NCBI RefSeq assembly: GCF_001192795.1 | Contig: NZ_DF968181.1 | Coordinates: forward strand, 1 to 64,000 | Direction of reading: 5' to 3' | DNA: 64,000 bases | Origin: Flexilinea flocculi | GTDB lineage: Bacteria; Chloroflexota; Anaerolineae; Anaerolineales; Anaerolineaceae | In this document: positions 9,397 through 17,150 of the stretch, in pieces | How positions within the stretch are numbered: the stretch's first letter is position 1 | Layout: the number at the start of each line of letters is the position of its first letter | Translations under genes and position numbers: made by a program | Notes under the pieces: generated by a model | The model's database searches: none | Seen by the model: only the letters and a program-made list of their open reading frames with translations | What the model was told of the DNA's origin: nothing

Positions 9397-10395
9397 ATGA
9401 TCATTTTGGATCGTTATATTGAAGAAGTTGGCAAACATCTGCCACGCAAAAATCGTTCAGATATTCAAAAAGAAATCCGTTCTACGATCGAGGATATGCT
9501 GGAAGATCGTGCAGCACAGAATGGCAGGCCTTTGGATGATTCACTCGTACAGGAGGTATTGAAAGAGTATGGAGCGCCTTCAAAAGTGGCTGCATCGTAT
9601 TTACCGGTACGTTATCTGATCGGACCGCGGATGTATCCATTTTTTACCCTGGTGCTGCGGATTGTTTTTTCTGTCTTGTTTGTGATCGCGTTGGTCCGTC
9701 TGGGGATCGCACTGTCTAAAGACACGCTTTCATGGACAACGTTTTTGAAAATTATCGGACAGAATACAATGAATTTCCTGACAGGGATTCTCTCGGCTTT
9801 TGGGAACATTGTTCTGATTTTTGCGATTCTGGAACGGACAATGCCAGCTTCGCAGTATGAGATGGAAGAAGAGAAATGGGATCCAAAGGAATTGAACTCG
9901 GTTTCCGATCCGGATAAAGTCAACCGTGTAGAACTGATTTTTGAAGTCCTTTTCACGGTATTGGGACTGATTCTGTTTAACTTTTATCCTGATTTTCCCA
10001 AGTTTGAATGGGTCAGCGGTGATAAATGGATTATTTGTCCTGGATTTTCAGAGGCTTTTTTCCAATATCTGCCCTGGATTAATATTTTGTTCCTCTTGCA
10101 AATCGTGATAGATCTGGTTTTAATCCGCGAAGGAATATGGAAAACTGTAACGCGAATACTCTATTGCATTATTGAAAGTGGTTTTATTGCGCTGGCTTGT
10201 GTAATGTTAGTCGGGCCTTCCCTGATCGATTTGGATATGCAGCACTTTCAGTCAATTTTTGGCGAAGCTTCAGAAACGATCATCGCTTTTTTCGATCGAT
10301 TGCCGCATTTCGTTCTGATCATTTTGATCATCGTCCAATCTATTGATGTCATGAAAATGATTTGGAAGGCGCTCAATCGTTCTAAAACGGTGTAG
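9397..10395 (+). CDS. HAAS (DUF1700-like) domain membrane protein, PadR partner
   Basis: 332 residues from the ATG at 9397, which follows a GAAGGAG site; the frame is open further upstream but that part overlaps padR. Residues 1-65 form a HAAS-type helical domain (IEEVGKHLPRKNRSDIQKEI, then a long acidic helix ending in EYGAPSKVAASYLP). Four to six hydrophobic segments follow. HAAS proteins paired with PadR are thought to respond to membrane or envelope conditions; the function here is unknown. It forms an operon with padR. A perfect 16-bp hairpin follows the stop. Confidence 0.83.
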   Translation: MIILDRYIEEVGKHLPRKNRSDIQKEIRSTIEDMLEDRAAQNGRPLDDSLVQEVLKEYGAPSKVAASYLPVRYLIGPRMYPFFTLVLRIVFSVLFVIALVRLGIALSKDTLSWTTFLKIIGQNTMNFLTGILSAFGNIVLIFAILERTMPASQYEMEEEKWDPKELNSVSDPDKVNRVELIFEVLFTVLGLILFNFYPDFPKFEWVSGDKWIICPGFSEAFFQYLPWINILFLLQIVIDLVLIREGIWKTVTRILYCIIESGFIALACVMLVGPSLIDLDMQHFQSIFGEASETIIAFFDRLPHFVLIILIIVQSIDVMKMIWKALNRSKTV

Positions 10396-10442
10396 GAATT
10401 GTGCTGCTCCATTCACTCGTAATACGATATATGGAAAGAATG

Positions 10443-10485
10443 ATTTACAGGTGGTTTTACACTTCGCGCAAAACCACCTGTAAAT
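10443..10485. repeat. Hairpin element, 16-bp perfect stem
   Basis: ATTTACAGGTGGTTTT and AAAACCACCTGTAAAT flank ACACTTCGCGC. Degenerate terminal repeats (ACGATATATGG on the left, TTCCAAATTTTGCATTGC on the right) suggest a member of the family at 49826. The arm sequence is entirely different from other copies, yet pairing is perfect. It lies between convergent genes and could act as a two-way terminator. Confidence 0.65.
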
Positions 10486-10531
10486 TTTCCTCCTTAAATT
10501 CGGTAAATATTTCCAAATTTTGCATTGCGGC

Positions 10532-11164
10532 TCATTCATTCAAAGGCAGCATCAAAATTCCATTATCATACTTCATTGCTACCCAACGCCCGCTGCAGAT
10601 TTGAATCCAGCAGGATTCCGATCGGTCCTCTTCAATAACTGCTGCACCTTCTGCTAATTGACCACAGATGGGAAAATGAATCCCGGGACCGCTACGGACA
10701 TTTAATACATCGCAAACAACTTGCCATTGAACCAATCCGGGCTTTTTCCCATCGGAAGCTGCCAGTTGCCCGGTTTCATTGGCTTGATCCAGATATGGCT
10801 GCGGATTAATTGGTGTTTTGTTATAACGCAGCTCAAAATGAAGATGCGGACCGGTGGAATTCCCAGTGTTGCCGCTGTACCCGATGACCTGATTCTGCGA
10901 TACTGGATCGCCTGTGGAGATAAGAATCCTTGAAAGGTGAGCGTACAGTGTCTGGAATCCCTCGGCATGGTTGAGAATGACATAATTCCCGTATGGAGTT
11001 GTACTATAAACAGCTAGTGCCACAGCGCCGGCTTCCGATGCATGAATGGGCGTGCCGGAACACAGCGCATAATCGATTCCAGTGTGTCCTTCGGGATTGG
11101 TGATTTTCTCTCCAAATTCTTGTGTGATCGGCGCGATACCTGAATACGGTTTTTTAAATTGCAT
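10532..11164 (-). CDS. M23 family endopeptidase with C-terminal SH3-like domain (probable endolysin)
   Basis: 210 residues from the ATG at 11164, which has a strong GGAGGAG site; the open frame further upstream lacks one. The M23 (LytM-like) domain spans about residues 10-115, with zinc ligands in GHTGID and GPHLHFEL. A bacterial SH3-type domain follows, with VCDVLNVRSGPGIHFPICGQ at about residues 140-160. There is no signal peptide, which suits a phage endolysin released by a holin better than a housekeeping wall hydrolase. It lies between the phage-type terminase and portal genes. A housekeeping origin cannot be excluded. Confidence 0.8.
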   Translation of the reverse strand: MQFKKPYSGIAPITQEFGEKITNPEGHTGIDYALCSGTPIHASEAGAVALAVYSTTPYGNYVILNHAEGFQTLYAHLSRILISTGDPVSQNQVIGYSGNTGNSTGPHLHFELRYNKTPINPQPYLDQANETGQLAASDGKKPGLVQWQVVCDVLNVRSGPGIHFPICGQLAEGAAVIEEDRSESCWIQICSGRWVAMKYDNGILMLPLNE

Positions 11165-11183
11165 TGCTCCTCCTTCCAGCGAT

Positions 11184-11291
11184 TCGAAATTTGAAAAAAT
11201 ACTGATTGTTGTCATGTTTTGCGTTTTGTGTAAAAAAAATACACCAACATTTTTCTATCCATCCAAAAATCTTGTCTATATTTCGAATTGC
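11184..11291. repeat. Intergenic hairpin element (decayed core)
   Basis: The ends CCAGCGATTCGAAATTTG and TATATTTCGAATTGCAG are good copies of the family's terminal inverted repeats. The central hairpin is degenerate (GTTTTGCGTTTTGTGTAAAA region). It fills the whole gap between the endopeptidase and large terminase genes, so it probably inserted into a former operon. Confidence 0.7.
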
Positions 11292-11294
11292 AGT

Positions 11295-12950
11295 CTAAAA
11301 ACCCTTGTCCATTTCCTCTAATGGATCTGAACCGGGAATAATCAACGTCTCGAAAGCATCGCTGGTCAAATCATGATCCAGACAGGCTGCCAATGCCGCA
11401 CTGAAAACCAGATCGTCATGAACAATATCTCCGTTGACTGGATCTCGAACACCCTCCGGTACTCCCCAGCGCAATATTCTGGCAGGTCCCGGATGAATTT
11501 CGGATCTGCAGGAGCGTAATTGTTGGAAAAAGAGCGTTTGCAGCGCGGATTGTTCCTTGTCGAAATCGTCCAGAGCGGTTAAATATTCATGCCATCGACC
11601 GGAATCAATCAAGGCAAGAAAATCCCAGCCAAGTTTGCTCTTGGAAGAAGCGGAGAATGTAAACGGAATCACACGCGAGGCACCCACAGTTCGTATCAGG
11701 AAACTGGAAAGGCCGGCGCCGATTCCAGTAGCATCGATGATGATCCTTTTAGGGTCCCAAATGCGGATCATCTCCGTCAAGCGTACATATTGTTCACTGA
11801 GCGGTAGATTTGTCCAGAGGACGCGTTGAAGAACTGACCAAACCGGCTGAACAGAATCTGAGCGTGCAAATTCGGACTTTGCATCCGGATAGGCGATACT
11901 GCATATTGTGATAGCTGTCGCATCACGGCGATCGACAGCCTCAGTTTCACCGAAGGTTTTTCCGGAAGTTTCATCCGCGCCTGCCACATCTGCCAGGATG
12001 ACAATCCAATCGGAAGCTTGAGGTGCCGTCCGCGGAGGATGGTCACTTTGCATGGACTTGATCCGATCTTCATGAAACAATTGGTTTTCTCCTCCAAATT
12101 CTTCGCAAAAATATTGTGTTCGAATCATCGGGTGCTGTCTCCCCAGTTTTCTGACTTGTTCCTGTACAAAGCGGCCATATGCGGGAACCTCAGCAGCGAC
12201 AATTTCCGCGTTGATGCAGAAGGCTCGGCGTGCCAGCAGGTTACCGGATTGACAAGACTCCTGCTCAAATTTTCGGGCTGCTGCAAGTTCACGCGCGAGC
12301 AATGTTTCGGCTGTCCAGGCAGTTCCCCAAAAAACTCGGGTGCTGTTGCGGGAGGATGCCATAGGTGCGATTTCACGCTCATATTTTGCTGCAAGCACAT
12401 CTTGCGCTTCATCTACCTCCAACAACAAACTGGCAGTGGCTCCGACGATGTTCGATTCAGGTGCTCCGCTGAGGAACAGAATGCGGGCTTCCCCGATCCG
12501 ATAGATATATCCGGATTCCTTTTGCCACAAATCCTTTGTGATGATGTTCCGCCGTAACGTGCTTTCAAGTCTGCGCATGGCATTCAAGCTTTGAGGTTTC
12601 CAGGTCGGGCTGATTTTTACAATCTCTCCTCCACTCTGAGAAAACAACATCAATAGATAGGTTTCTATTTGTGCCTGCAGCTCGTTCTTGCCGCTCTGGC
12701 GCGGAAACATCACCACAAACGATCCGCCTTCTTGATGAAGTACAGAAGATACGATCGCTTCTGCGACATCACGCTGGTAATTTCTCAACCGTATCCCTGA
12801 GAAAGAATTCGTGAAAACAGTGATGTTCGCAAACGCTTCTTTCAAGGATGAAACCAGATCTGCCTGACTTCCGATTTTCATGCAAAAAAGGATCGGATCA
12901 GAGCAGTAACGGATAAAAGTGCCGATCCGCTGTTGGAAAGCGTGCTCCAT
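11295..12950 (-). CDS. Phage terminase large subunit
   Basis: 551 residues. The ATPase domain has a Walker A of the terminase type, FPRQSGKNE, at about residues 82-90, and a Walker B, LLLEVDEAQD, at about 175-184. A nuclease-like domain follows, with WIVILADVAGAD near residue 320 and RIIIDATGIGAGL further on. It would be the packaging motor that docks on the portal and cuts concatemeric DNA. The start overlaps the preceding 88-residue gene by 73 bases; an in-frame ATG at 12881 is an alternative that shortens the overlap. No frameshift or stop is seen. In phages the portal usually follows directly, but here an endopeptidase, a host operon and repeats intervene. Confidence 0.85.
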   Translation of the reverse strand: MEHAFQQRIGTFIRYCSDPILFCMKIGSQADLVSSLKEAFANITVFTNSFSGIRLRNYQRDVAEAIVSSVLHQEGGSFVVMFPRQSGKNELQAQIETYLLMLFSQSGGEIVKISPTWKPQSLNAMRRLESTLRRNIITKDLWQKESGYIYRIGEARILFLSGAPESNIVGATASLLLEVDEAQDVLAAKYEREIAPMASSRNSTRVFWGTAWTAETLLARELAAARKFEQESCQSGNLLARRAFCINAEIVAAEVPAYGRFVQEQVRKLGRQHPMIRTQYFCEEFGGENQLFHEDRIKSMQSDHPPRTAPQASDWIVILADVAGADETSGKTFGETEAVDRRDATAITICSIAYPDAKSEFARSDSVQPVWSVLQRVLWTNLPLSEQYVRLTEMIRIWDPKRIIIDATGIGAGLSSFLIRTVGASRVIPFTFSASSKSKLGWDFLALIDSGRWHEYLTALDDFDKEQSALQTLFFQQLRSCRSEIHPGPARILRWGVPEGVRDPVNGDIVHDDLVFSAALAACLDHDLTSDAFETLIIPGSDPLEEMDKGF

Positions 12951-13144
12951 AGCCTGAATTGCGTCACACCGTTGGTAGCATCCCGCAATCTCGTTTCATG
13001 ATCCAGAGACTGCTTTTCGAGCGCTTCAACATGTTGCCCGATCATTTCGCGATGATGAATAATCTCTGTCCGTAATGCATTGATCTCATTTTGGATCAGA
13101 TCGAGCGTATGGGTCAATTGTTCATATAACAACTCATTCTCCAT
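12878..13144 (-). CDS. Small coiled-coil protein with hydrophobic C-terminus, possibly XhlA/holin-like
   Basis: 88 residues with an excellent AGGAGGAG site before the ATG. Residues 1-55 form a likely coiled coil (IQNEINALRTEIIHHREMIG, then VEALEKQSLDHETRL). The last 25 residues are mildly hydrophobic (SALLSVTALIRSFF). This layout recalls XhlA-type accessory lysis proteins, though the hydrophobic part is short and weak. It overlaps the start of the large terminase gene. Function is unproven. Confidence 0.6.
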   Translation of the reverse strand: MENELLYEQLTHTLDLIQNEINALRTEIIHHREMIGQHVEALEKQSLDHETRLRDATNGVTQFRLWSTLSNSGSALLSVTALIRSFFA

Positions 13145-13217
13145 GGCTTCTCCTCCTTTTTTTTCATCTATTTGAGCACAAAACCGATCTTTTCAATTCA
13201 ATAAGAATTTATTTTTG

Positions 13218-13331
13218 CAGTAATTCGAGAAACGGGGAGGATTAATTGTTGTTGCGTTATTTTGCGCTCTACCCAAAACAACACAATAATAAATTTTCTC
13301 TCTTTATTTAAAAGGTTTTCCGAATCTCAAA
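13218..13331. repeat. Intergenic hairpin element
   Basis: CAGTAATTCGAG marks the left end. The core hairpin at about 13244-13292 has arms ATTGTTGTTGCGTT and AACACAATAATAAAT around TTTTGCGCTCTACCCAAAA. TTTTCTCTC follows as in other copies. The right end (TTTTCCGAATCTCAAATG) is degenerate. It separates the two small phage-type genes. Confidence 0.6.
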
Positions 13332-13360
13332 TGAATACATCCGAATAAAACAGCCTCCGT

Positions 13361-13621
13361 TTATATGGATTGCTCTTTTCGAATTTCCCGCAGTACCTGA
13401 TTAAGAACGCTGCTCAATTGATTGTTATTGTCACCCTCCAGTTTTCTCTGCTGTTCGATCAGATTCGCAATCCGCGAACAGGTCTTTCCAAGCGTATCCA
13501 GGAGTTTTAATTGCTCATTCAATGGGCGCGATTCATCGGTCAGACGGTCAACAGCGTCCAGTTGCTTCCCCAGCATCTCAATCAGCGTTTCGATGTCATA
13601 ATTGTTCTTTGTGCGTGCCAT
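13361..13621 (-). CDS. Small helical protein, possible terminase small subunit
   Basis: 86 residues, highly charged and helical, with two heptad-like stretches (DIETLIEMLGKQLDAVDRLT and the LEGDNNNQLSSVLNQVLREI end). An AGGAGAG site lies rather far (about 13 bases) from the ATG. It is upstream of the terminase and portal genes and carries the same TAGAA-N6-TTCTA palindrome as the portal gene. The position suggests a small terminase or a regulator of packaging, but no helix-turn-helix is convincing. Confidence 0.6.
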   Translation of the reverse strand: MARTKNNYDIETLIEMLGKQLDAVDRLTDESRPLNEQLKLLDTLGKTCSRIANLIEQQRKLEGDNNNQLSSVLNQVLREIRKEQSI

Positions 13622-13648
13622 TGACTTTTTGCCTCTCTCCTTTCAAAA

Positions 13649-13664
13649 TAGAATATAAGTTCTA
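13649..13664 (-). promoter_or_regulatory. Palindromic operator-like site upstream of the small terminase-like gene
   Basis: On the minus strand the site reads TAGAACTTATATTCTA, an inverted repeat TAGAA-N6-TTCTA. It differs only inside the spacer from the site at 8888-8903 ahead of the portal gene. A -10-like TATAGA overlaps its upstream end. Two nearly identical palindromes in front of two phage-type genes 4.7 kb apart point to a shared repressor. Confidence 0.55.
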
Positions 13665-13878
13665 TAATTACGATACTTGATTGGAGCCAATCTTTCAACT
13701 ACAAAAAATGGTCAAGACCAGTGATTTGAAAGGATGGTTAAAATTTCGAATTACTGCAAACAGCCACATACGAAAAAAATGGCATGATAATTGCTTAATT
13801 AAAAAGAAATAAATCAATAAAAATGCTTTGCCAAAAATGCTGGGAAAATTTCCAATTTTTTTGAAAGTGAAACTCCTG

Positions 13879-16176
13879 ATGAAACGATTGATTCCACCAA
13901 AAGCAATTTTCCTGTTTGTACTCGTTCTAATCATATTGATATCGATCAGCGTTCTCGGACGCTCATTGAATCATACAGAAAAGACACCGGAAGCACCTGT
14001 CGTCGATTCTTTATTTGAGATGAAAAATCGTGTTCAAATCAGTGACCAGGAATTTGCTGCTGTGTTGGCTGATGATCAACCGCAACCGGCTGCTGTGATG
14101 GATACGACCATTTTTTCCGAATTGACTTCAACTGACCTTTCGAAAATTGAAGATGCGGCGTTTCTGTCTTATGTGACGCAGATCCGATCAGAAAAATCAG
14201 CCCCGGCTGAAGCAAAGGCTTTTAAAGTCTTTATTAAATATCAGGAGGGTGAGCGTGAAAATCTGAAACGGCTGCTTGGACAGTCCGACACGGAAGAAGT
14301 ATATTTTTACAACGCTCTCAATTTGGTTTCTGTACAAATCCGGGGAGATATTCTGGCGAATGTACTGAAAGAAGGCGAAGACACAGTGATCAGTGTCAAT
14401 ACAGACAGTGTGAACGAGATCAGTGATACGCTGACAGAGAACGAATTCAACACCTTTACATTGGGTGGAGGTACGGAAGAAATAACCGAAGTATCACGGC
14501 TCCATCAAGCCGGATATACTGGCAAAGGTACTGCAATCGCGATTTTGGACACCGGATTGGATGCGAGTCACGTGGAATTTGGTGATCGAGTCATTCTTGA
14601 AAAATGCTTTTCAACCAAATTTGGCGATGCCGGAAGCGATGATGCGTATTATCTTTCGCTCTGCAAAGACCAGAAACTGACAGCGGATTCTGCCTACCCT
14701 TATAGTGATTATCCGCAAACTGTGACTCATGGATCGCATGTGGCTGGTATTGCTGCTGGAAAAGGCGGAATGGCTCCGGAAGCGAATATCATTGCTGTAC
14801 AAGTTTTTTCTCAATATCTTTATAAAGATCAGAGTGGGACGCGCTGGGCAACTACCGCTGCGTTTGACAGCGATTATCTGAAAGGTCTGGACTATATTTA
14901 TGGTCTGGCGCAGGAGGGTGTGCCGATTGCGGCTGTCAATCTGAGCCTCGGAAGCGGAGAATATTATGACGTGTGTGATGACTCTGATCGACTGGGTATT
15001 TCCACACTTTTCCGCAAATTGAATGAACTGGGCATCACGGTTGTGACGGCTGCCGGCAATTCGGGTACTGAACAAGGGTATGATGGCTGGATCAGCGCAC
15101 CTGCGTGTTATTCCGGATCTTTTACTGTTGGTGCGCTGGATTATCATGGCGGAAAACCGAAGATTGCGGATTTTTCCAGTTACAACAATCTGGTCGATCT
15201 GCTCGCTCCCGGTACAAAAATCAACTCAGCCTGTCTGAGCGGTTATTGCGAAAAATCGGGTACGTCCATGGCGGCGCCGGCGGTATCAGGCGCGATTGCG
15301 CTGGTTAAGGGTAATTTCCAGGGAGCTTCCGGATTGGATGCGGCCGCTTTTTTACAGAAAATCAGCACTGTCTCTTATCAAAAATCAGGCGTTTCCAGGA
15401 AGAGTCTGAATTTTCACACAGTTTTTTCTGATAAAACGCTGGATCGACCATCTCAGATAATCCCCGTTACTCTTTCCGACGATGAAATAATATCTGAAAC
15501 TGATAATCCGTCTATTGCCGCGGTAATACCGGATGATCCGGTGATGGTCGATTCAATTCAAAAGAACCTTGAGCCCGGAACCATCGGTGGATCAGGGAAT
15601 ACAGAAATTTCTGCAGCATATAACGATTCTTTGCTATTCCCTCAGAAAGCCTGGCGCTGGGATTTTGATCATCTGCCTTCAACTGGTTTCCCTGCGGGAC
15701 GCTTGACAACGCTGACGGATATGCCTTCCGGCATTCAATATCAAAATCTCGGTCTGAGTATTGAAATTCCGGCTATTGACAGCAATTCGCAGATTGTATC
15801 TTTGCCGCTGACCGATACAGGGTTTGCGGCAGACTGGCTGGGGAAGGATGCCGGTTTGCTGCAAGGTTCGAATTTGCCCGGGGAGGGGATTTCGATTATC
15901 GCAGCGCATAACCATTTGAGTACCGGAGAAACTGGTCCGTTCCTGTTCTTGATGGATTTACAGCAAAAAGACCGAATTTTTATACGAAAAACTGGCGGCG
16001 ATATGCTGTCCTATGCGGTTTATGCAAATATTCGCATTACTCCGGATGAAGTAGAGAAGCTCGATGAACTGGCAAAAACAGATTGTCTGATTCTTGTGAC
16101 CTGCGAGGATCAATCCATCGATGGCGGTTATGCCTATCGAAGAGTGGTCTTTGCAGAACCGTTTGAAACAAAATAA
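13879..16176 (+). CDS. Subtilisin-like (S8) protease fused to LPSTG motif and sortase domain
   Basis: 765 residues from the ATG at 13879, chosen because it gives a clean signal peptide (MKRLIPPKAIFLFVLVLIIL). The frame stays open upstream to 13828, so a longer start is possible; no start has a strong ribosome site. A propeptide-like region (about residues 100-180) precedes the S8 domain, whose triad is Asp224 in ILDTGLD, His284 in THGSHVAG and Ser463 in GTSMAAP; VTAAGNSG carries the oxyanion Asn. A linker of about 100 residues leads to LPSTGF at 599. The sortase domain follows, with His677 in IAAHNH, Cys742 in LVTCE and RRVVFA. A protease and a transpeptidase in one secreted polypeptide is unusual. 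It may process or anchor surface proteins; this is inference. Confidence 0.9.
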   Translation: MKRLIPPKAIFLFVLVLIILISISVLGRSLNHTEKTPEAPVVDSLFEMKNRVQISDQEFAAVLADDQPQPAAVMDTTIFSELTSTDLSKIEDAAFLSYVTQIRSEKSAPAEAKAFKVFIKYQEGERENLKRLLGQSDTEEVYFYNALNLVSVQIRGDILANVLKEGEDTVISVNTDSVNEISDTLTENEFNTFTLGGGTEEITEVSRLHQAGYTGKGTAIAILDTGLDASHVEFGDRVILEKCFSTKFGDAGSDDAYYLSLCKDQKLTADSAYPYSDYPQTVTHGSHVAGIAAGKGGMAPEANIIAVQVFSQYLYKDQSGTRWATTAAFDSDYLKGLDYIYGLAQEGVPIAAVNLSLGSGEYYDVCDDSDRLGISTLFRKLNELGITVVTAAGNSGTEQGYDGWISAPACYSGSFTVGALDYHGGKPKIADFSSYNNLVDLLAPGTKINSACLSGYCEKSGTSMAAPAVSGAIALVKGNFQGASGLDAAAFLQKISTVSYQKSGVSRKSLNFHTVFSDKTLDRPSQIIPVTLSDDEIISETDNPSIAAVIPDDPVMVDSIQKNLEPGTIGGSGNTEISAAYNDSLLFPQKAWRWDFDHLPSTGFPAGRLTTLTDMPSGIQYQNLGLSIEIPAIDSNSQIVSLPLTDTGFAADWLGKDAGLLQGSNLPGEGISIIAAHNHLSTGETGPFLFLMDLQQKDRIFIRKTGGDMLSYAVYANIRITPDEVEKLDELAKTDCLILVTCEDQSIDGGYAYRRVVFAEPFETK

Positions 16177-16247
16177 TAACTTGTTGTAAATAAATGGCGC
16201 TAAATCGGCGCTGATCAGGTTGAAAGTACCTGAGGAAGGATATGAAG

Positions 16248-16787
16248 ATGGGTATTTATGACTTTTCCGTTTTAGATGTACAGAAAAATAAGATCTCTCT
16301 CTCTGAATATGCAGGGAAAGTCTTGTTGATTGTCAATACAGCCACGGGTTGCGGCTATACCCCGCAATACGAAGCCCTGGAATCTTTATATAAAAAATAT
16401 AAGGATCAGGGGTTTGAAATATTGGATTTTCCATGCAATCAATTTCTCCATCAGGCACCAGGAAGCGATGAGGAAATTCAGAGTTTCTGCCAGATGAAAT
16501 ATGGGACAACTTTTAAAACTTTTTCAAAAATTGAAGTAAACGGAGAAAAGGAGCATCCGCTCTATACCTGGCTGAAAGAAAATTCTCCCGATGAGACAGA
16601 AAATGAGGAAGCAGCCGGATTTAAAAAAGTCTTGATGGATCTGGCGCAGAGCTTTACCGGTAACGGTATCAAATGGAATTTCACTAAGTTCCTGATTGGC
16701 CGAAATGGAAATATTATCGCCAGATTTTCTCCGGCTTACAAACCGGAAGACATCGATTCCTATGTCGAAGCAGCTTTGAAAGCATAA
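16248..16787 (+). CDS. Glutathione peroxidase family (thiol peroxidase-type) protein
   Basis: 179 residues from the ATG at 16248, eight bases after GAGGAAGG; the ATG at 16242 is only two bases from it. Family motifs are present: VNTATGCGYTPQYEALESLY with the catalytic Cys encoded by TGC (not selenocysteine), LDFPCNQF, and WNFTKFLIGRNG. Bacterial Cys-type members reduce hydroperoxides using thioredoxin rather than glutathione. It would help an anaerobe survive oxygen. It stands alone, 72 bases after the protease-sortase gene, with a terminator-like structure downstream. Confidence 0.93.
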   Translation: MGIYDFSVLDVQKNKISLSEYAGKVLLIVNTATGCGYTPQYEALESLYKKYKDQGFEILDFPCNQFLHQAPGSDEEIQSFCQMKYGTTFKTFSKIEVNGEKEHPLYTWLKENSPDETENEEAAGFKKVLMDLAQSFTGNGIKWNFTKFLIGRNGNIIARFSPAYKPEDIDSYVEAALKA

Positions 16788-16812
16788 AGGATTTGTTTAT
16801 TCTATTTCCTCG

Positions 16813-16848
16813 AAAAAGCCCAGCAACTTCTACGCCGGGTTTTTTTTA
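16813..16848 (+). terminator. Probable rho-independent terminator of the peroxidase gene
   Basis: AAAAAGCCCAGC and GCCGGGTTTTTTTT can pair with a mismatch around ACTTCTAC, followed by an eight-T run. Confidence 0.65.
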
Positions 16849-16881
16849 TGTCAAAAACCCTTAAATTAAATTTTCAGAATA

Positions 16882-16987
16882 TGCAATTCGAAAGTTTGTC
16901 GTGTTAAAAATTATTGTTGTGTTGGTTTTCCGCTTCGCGCACAAACAACACAATTAAAATTATTTCTTTCCATATTTGAAATTGCTG
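16882..16987. repeat. Intergenic hairpin element
   Basis: The terminal repeats are TGCAATTCGAAAG on the left and TCCATATTTGAAATTGCTG on the right. The core hairpin (about 16912-16959) has arms ATTGTTGTGTTGGTTTTCCG and CGCACAAACAACACAATTAAAAT. It occupies most of the 360-base gap between the peroxidase and UroD-family genes; the rest holds no recognisable gene. Confidence 0.75.
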
Positions 16988-17150
16988 ATCAGAGTTTCTG
17001 GTTGGCTCAGTTCTTGAGAAAATGATTTACACTTAGGAAAAATTTGTCCATTTTTTAAATACGATAAATTTTACGGAGAATTGAAAAGAGATAAAAAATT
17101 GGTCAATAATGATTTTTCAAGATGAGACCAATAAGTAAGGATGATGAAAA

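Noticed and set aside
7595-13664. Complete prophage with attachment sites
   Set aside because: No integrase, capsid or tail genes and no direct repeats flanking the region could be found.
16248-16787. Selenocysteine-type glutathione peroxidase
   Set aside because: The catalytic position is encoded by TGC, a normal Cys codon.
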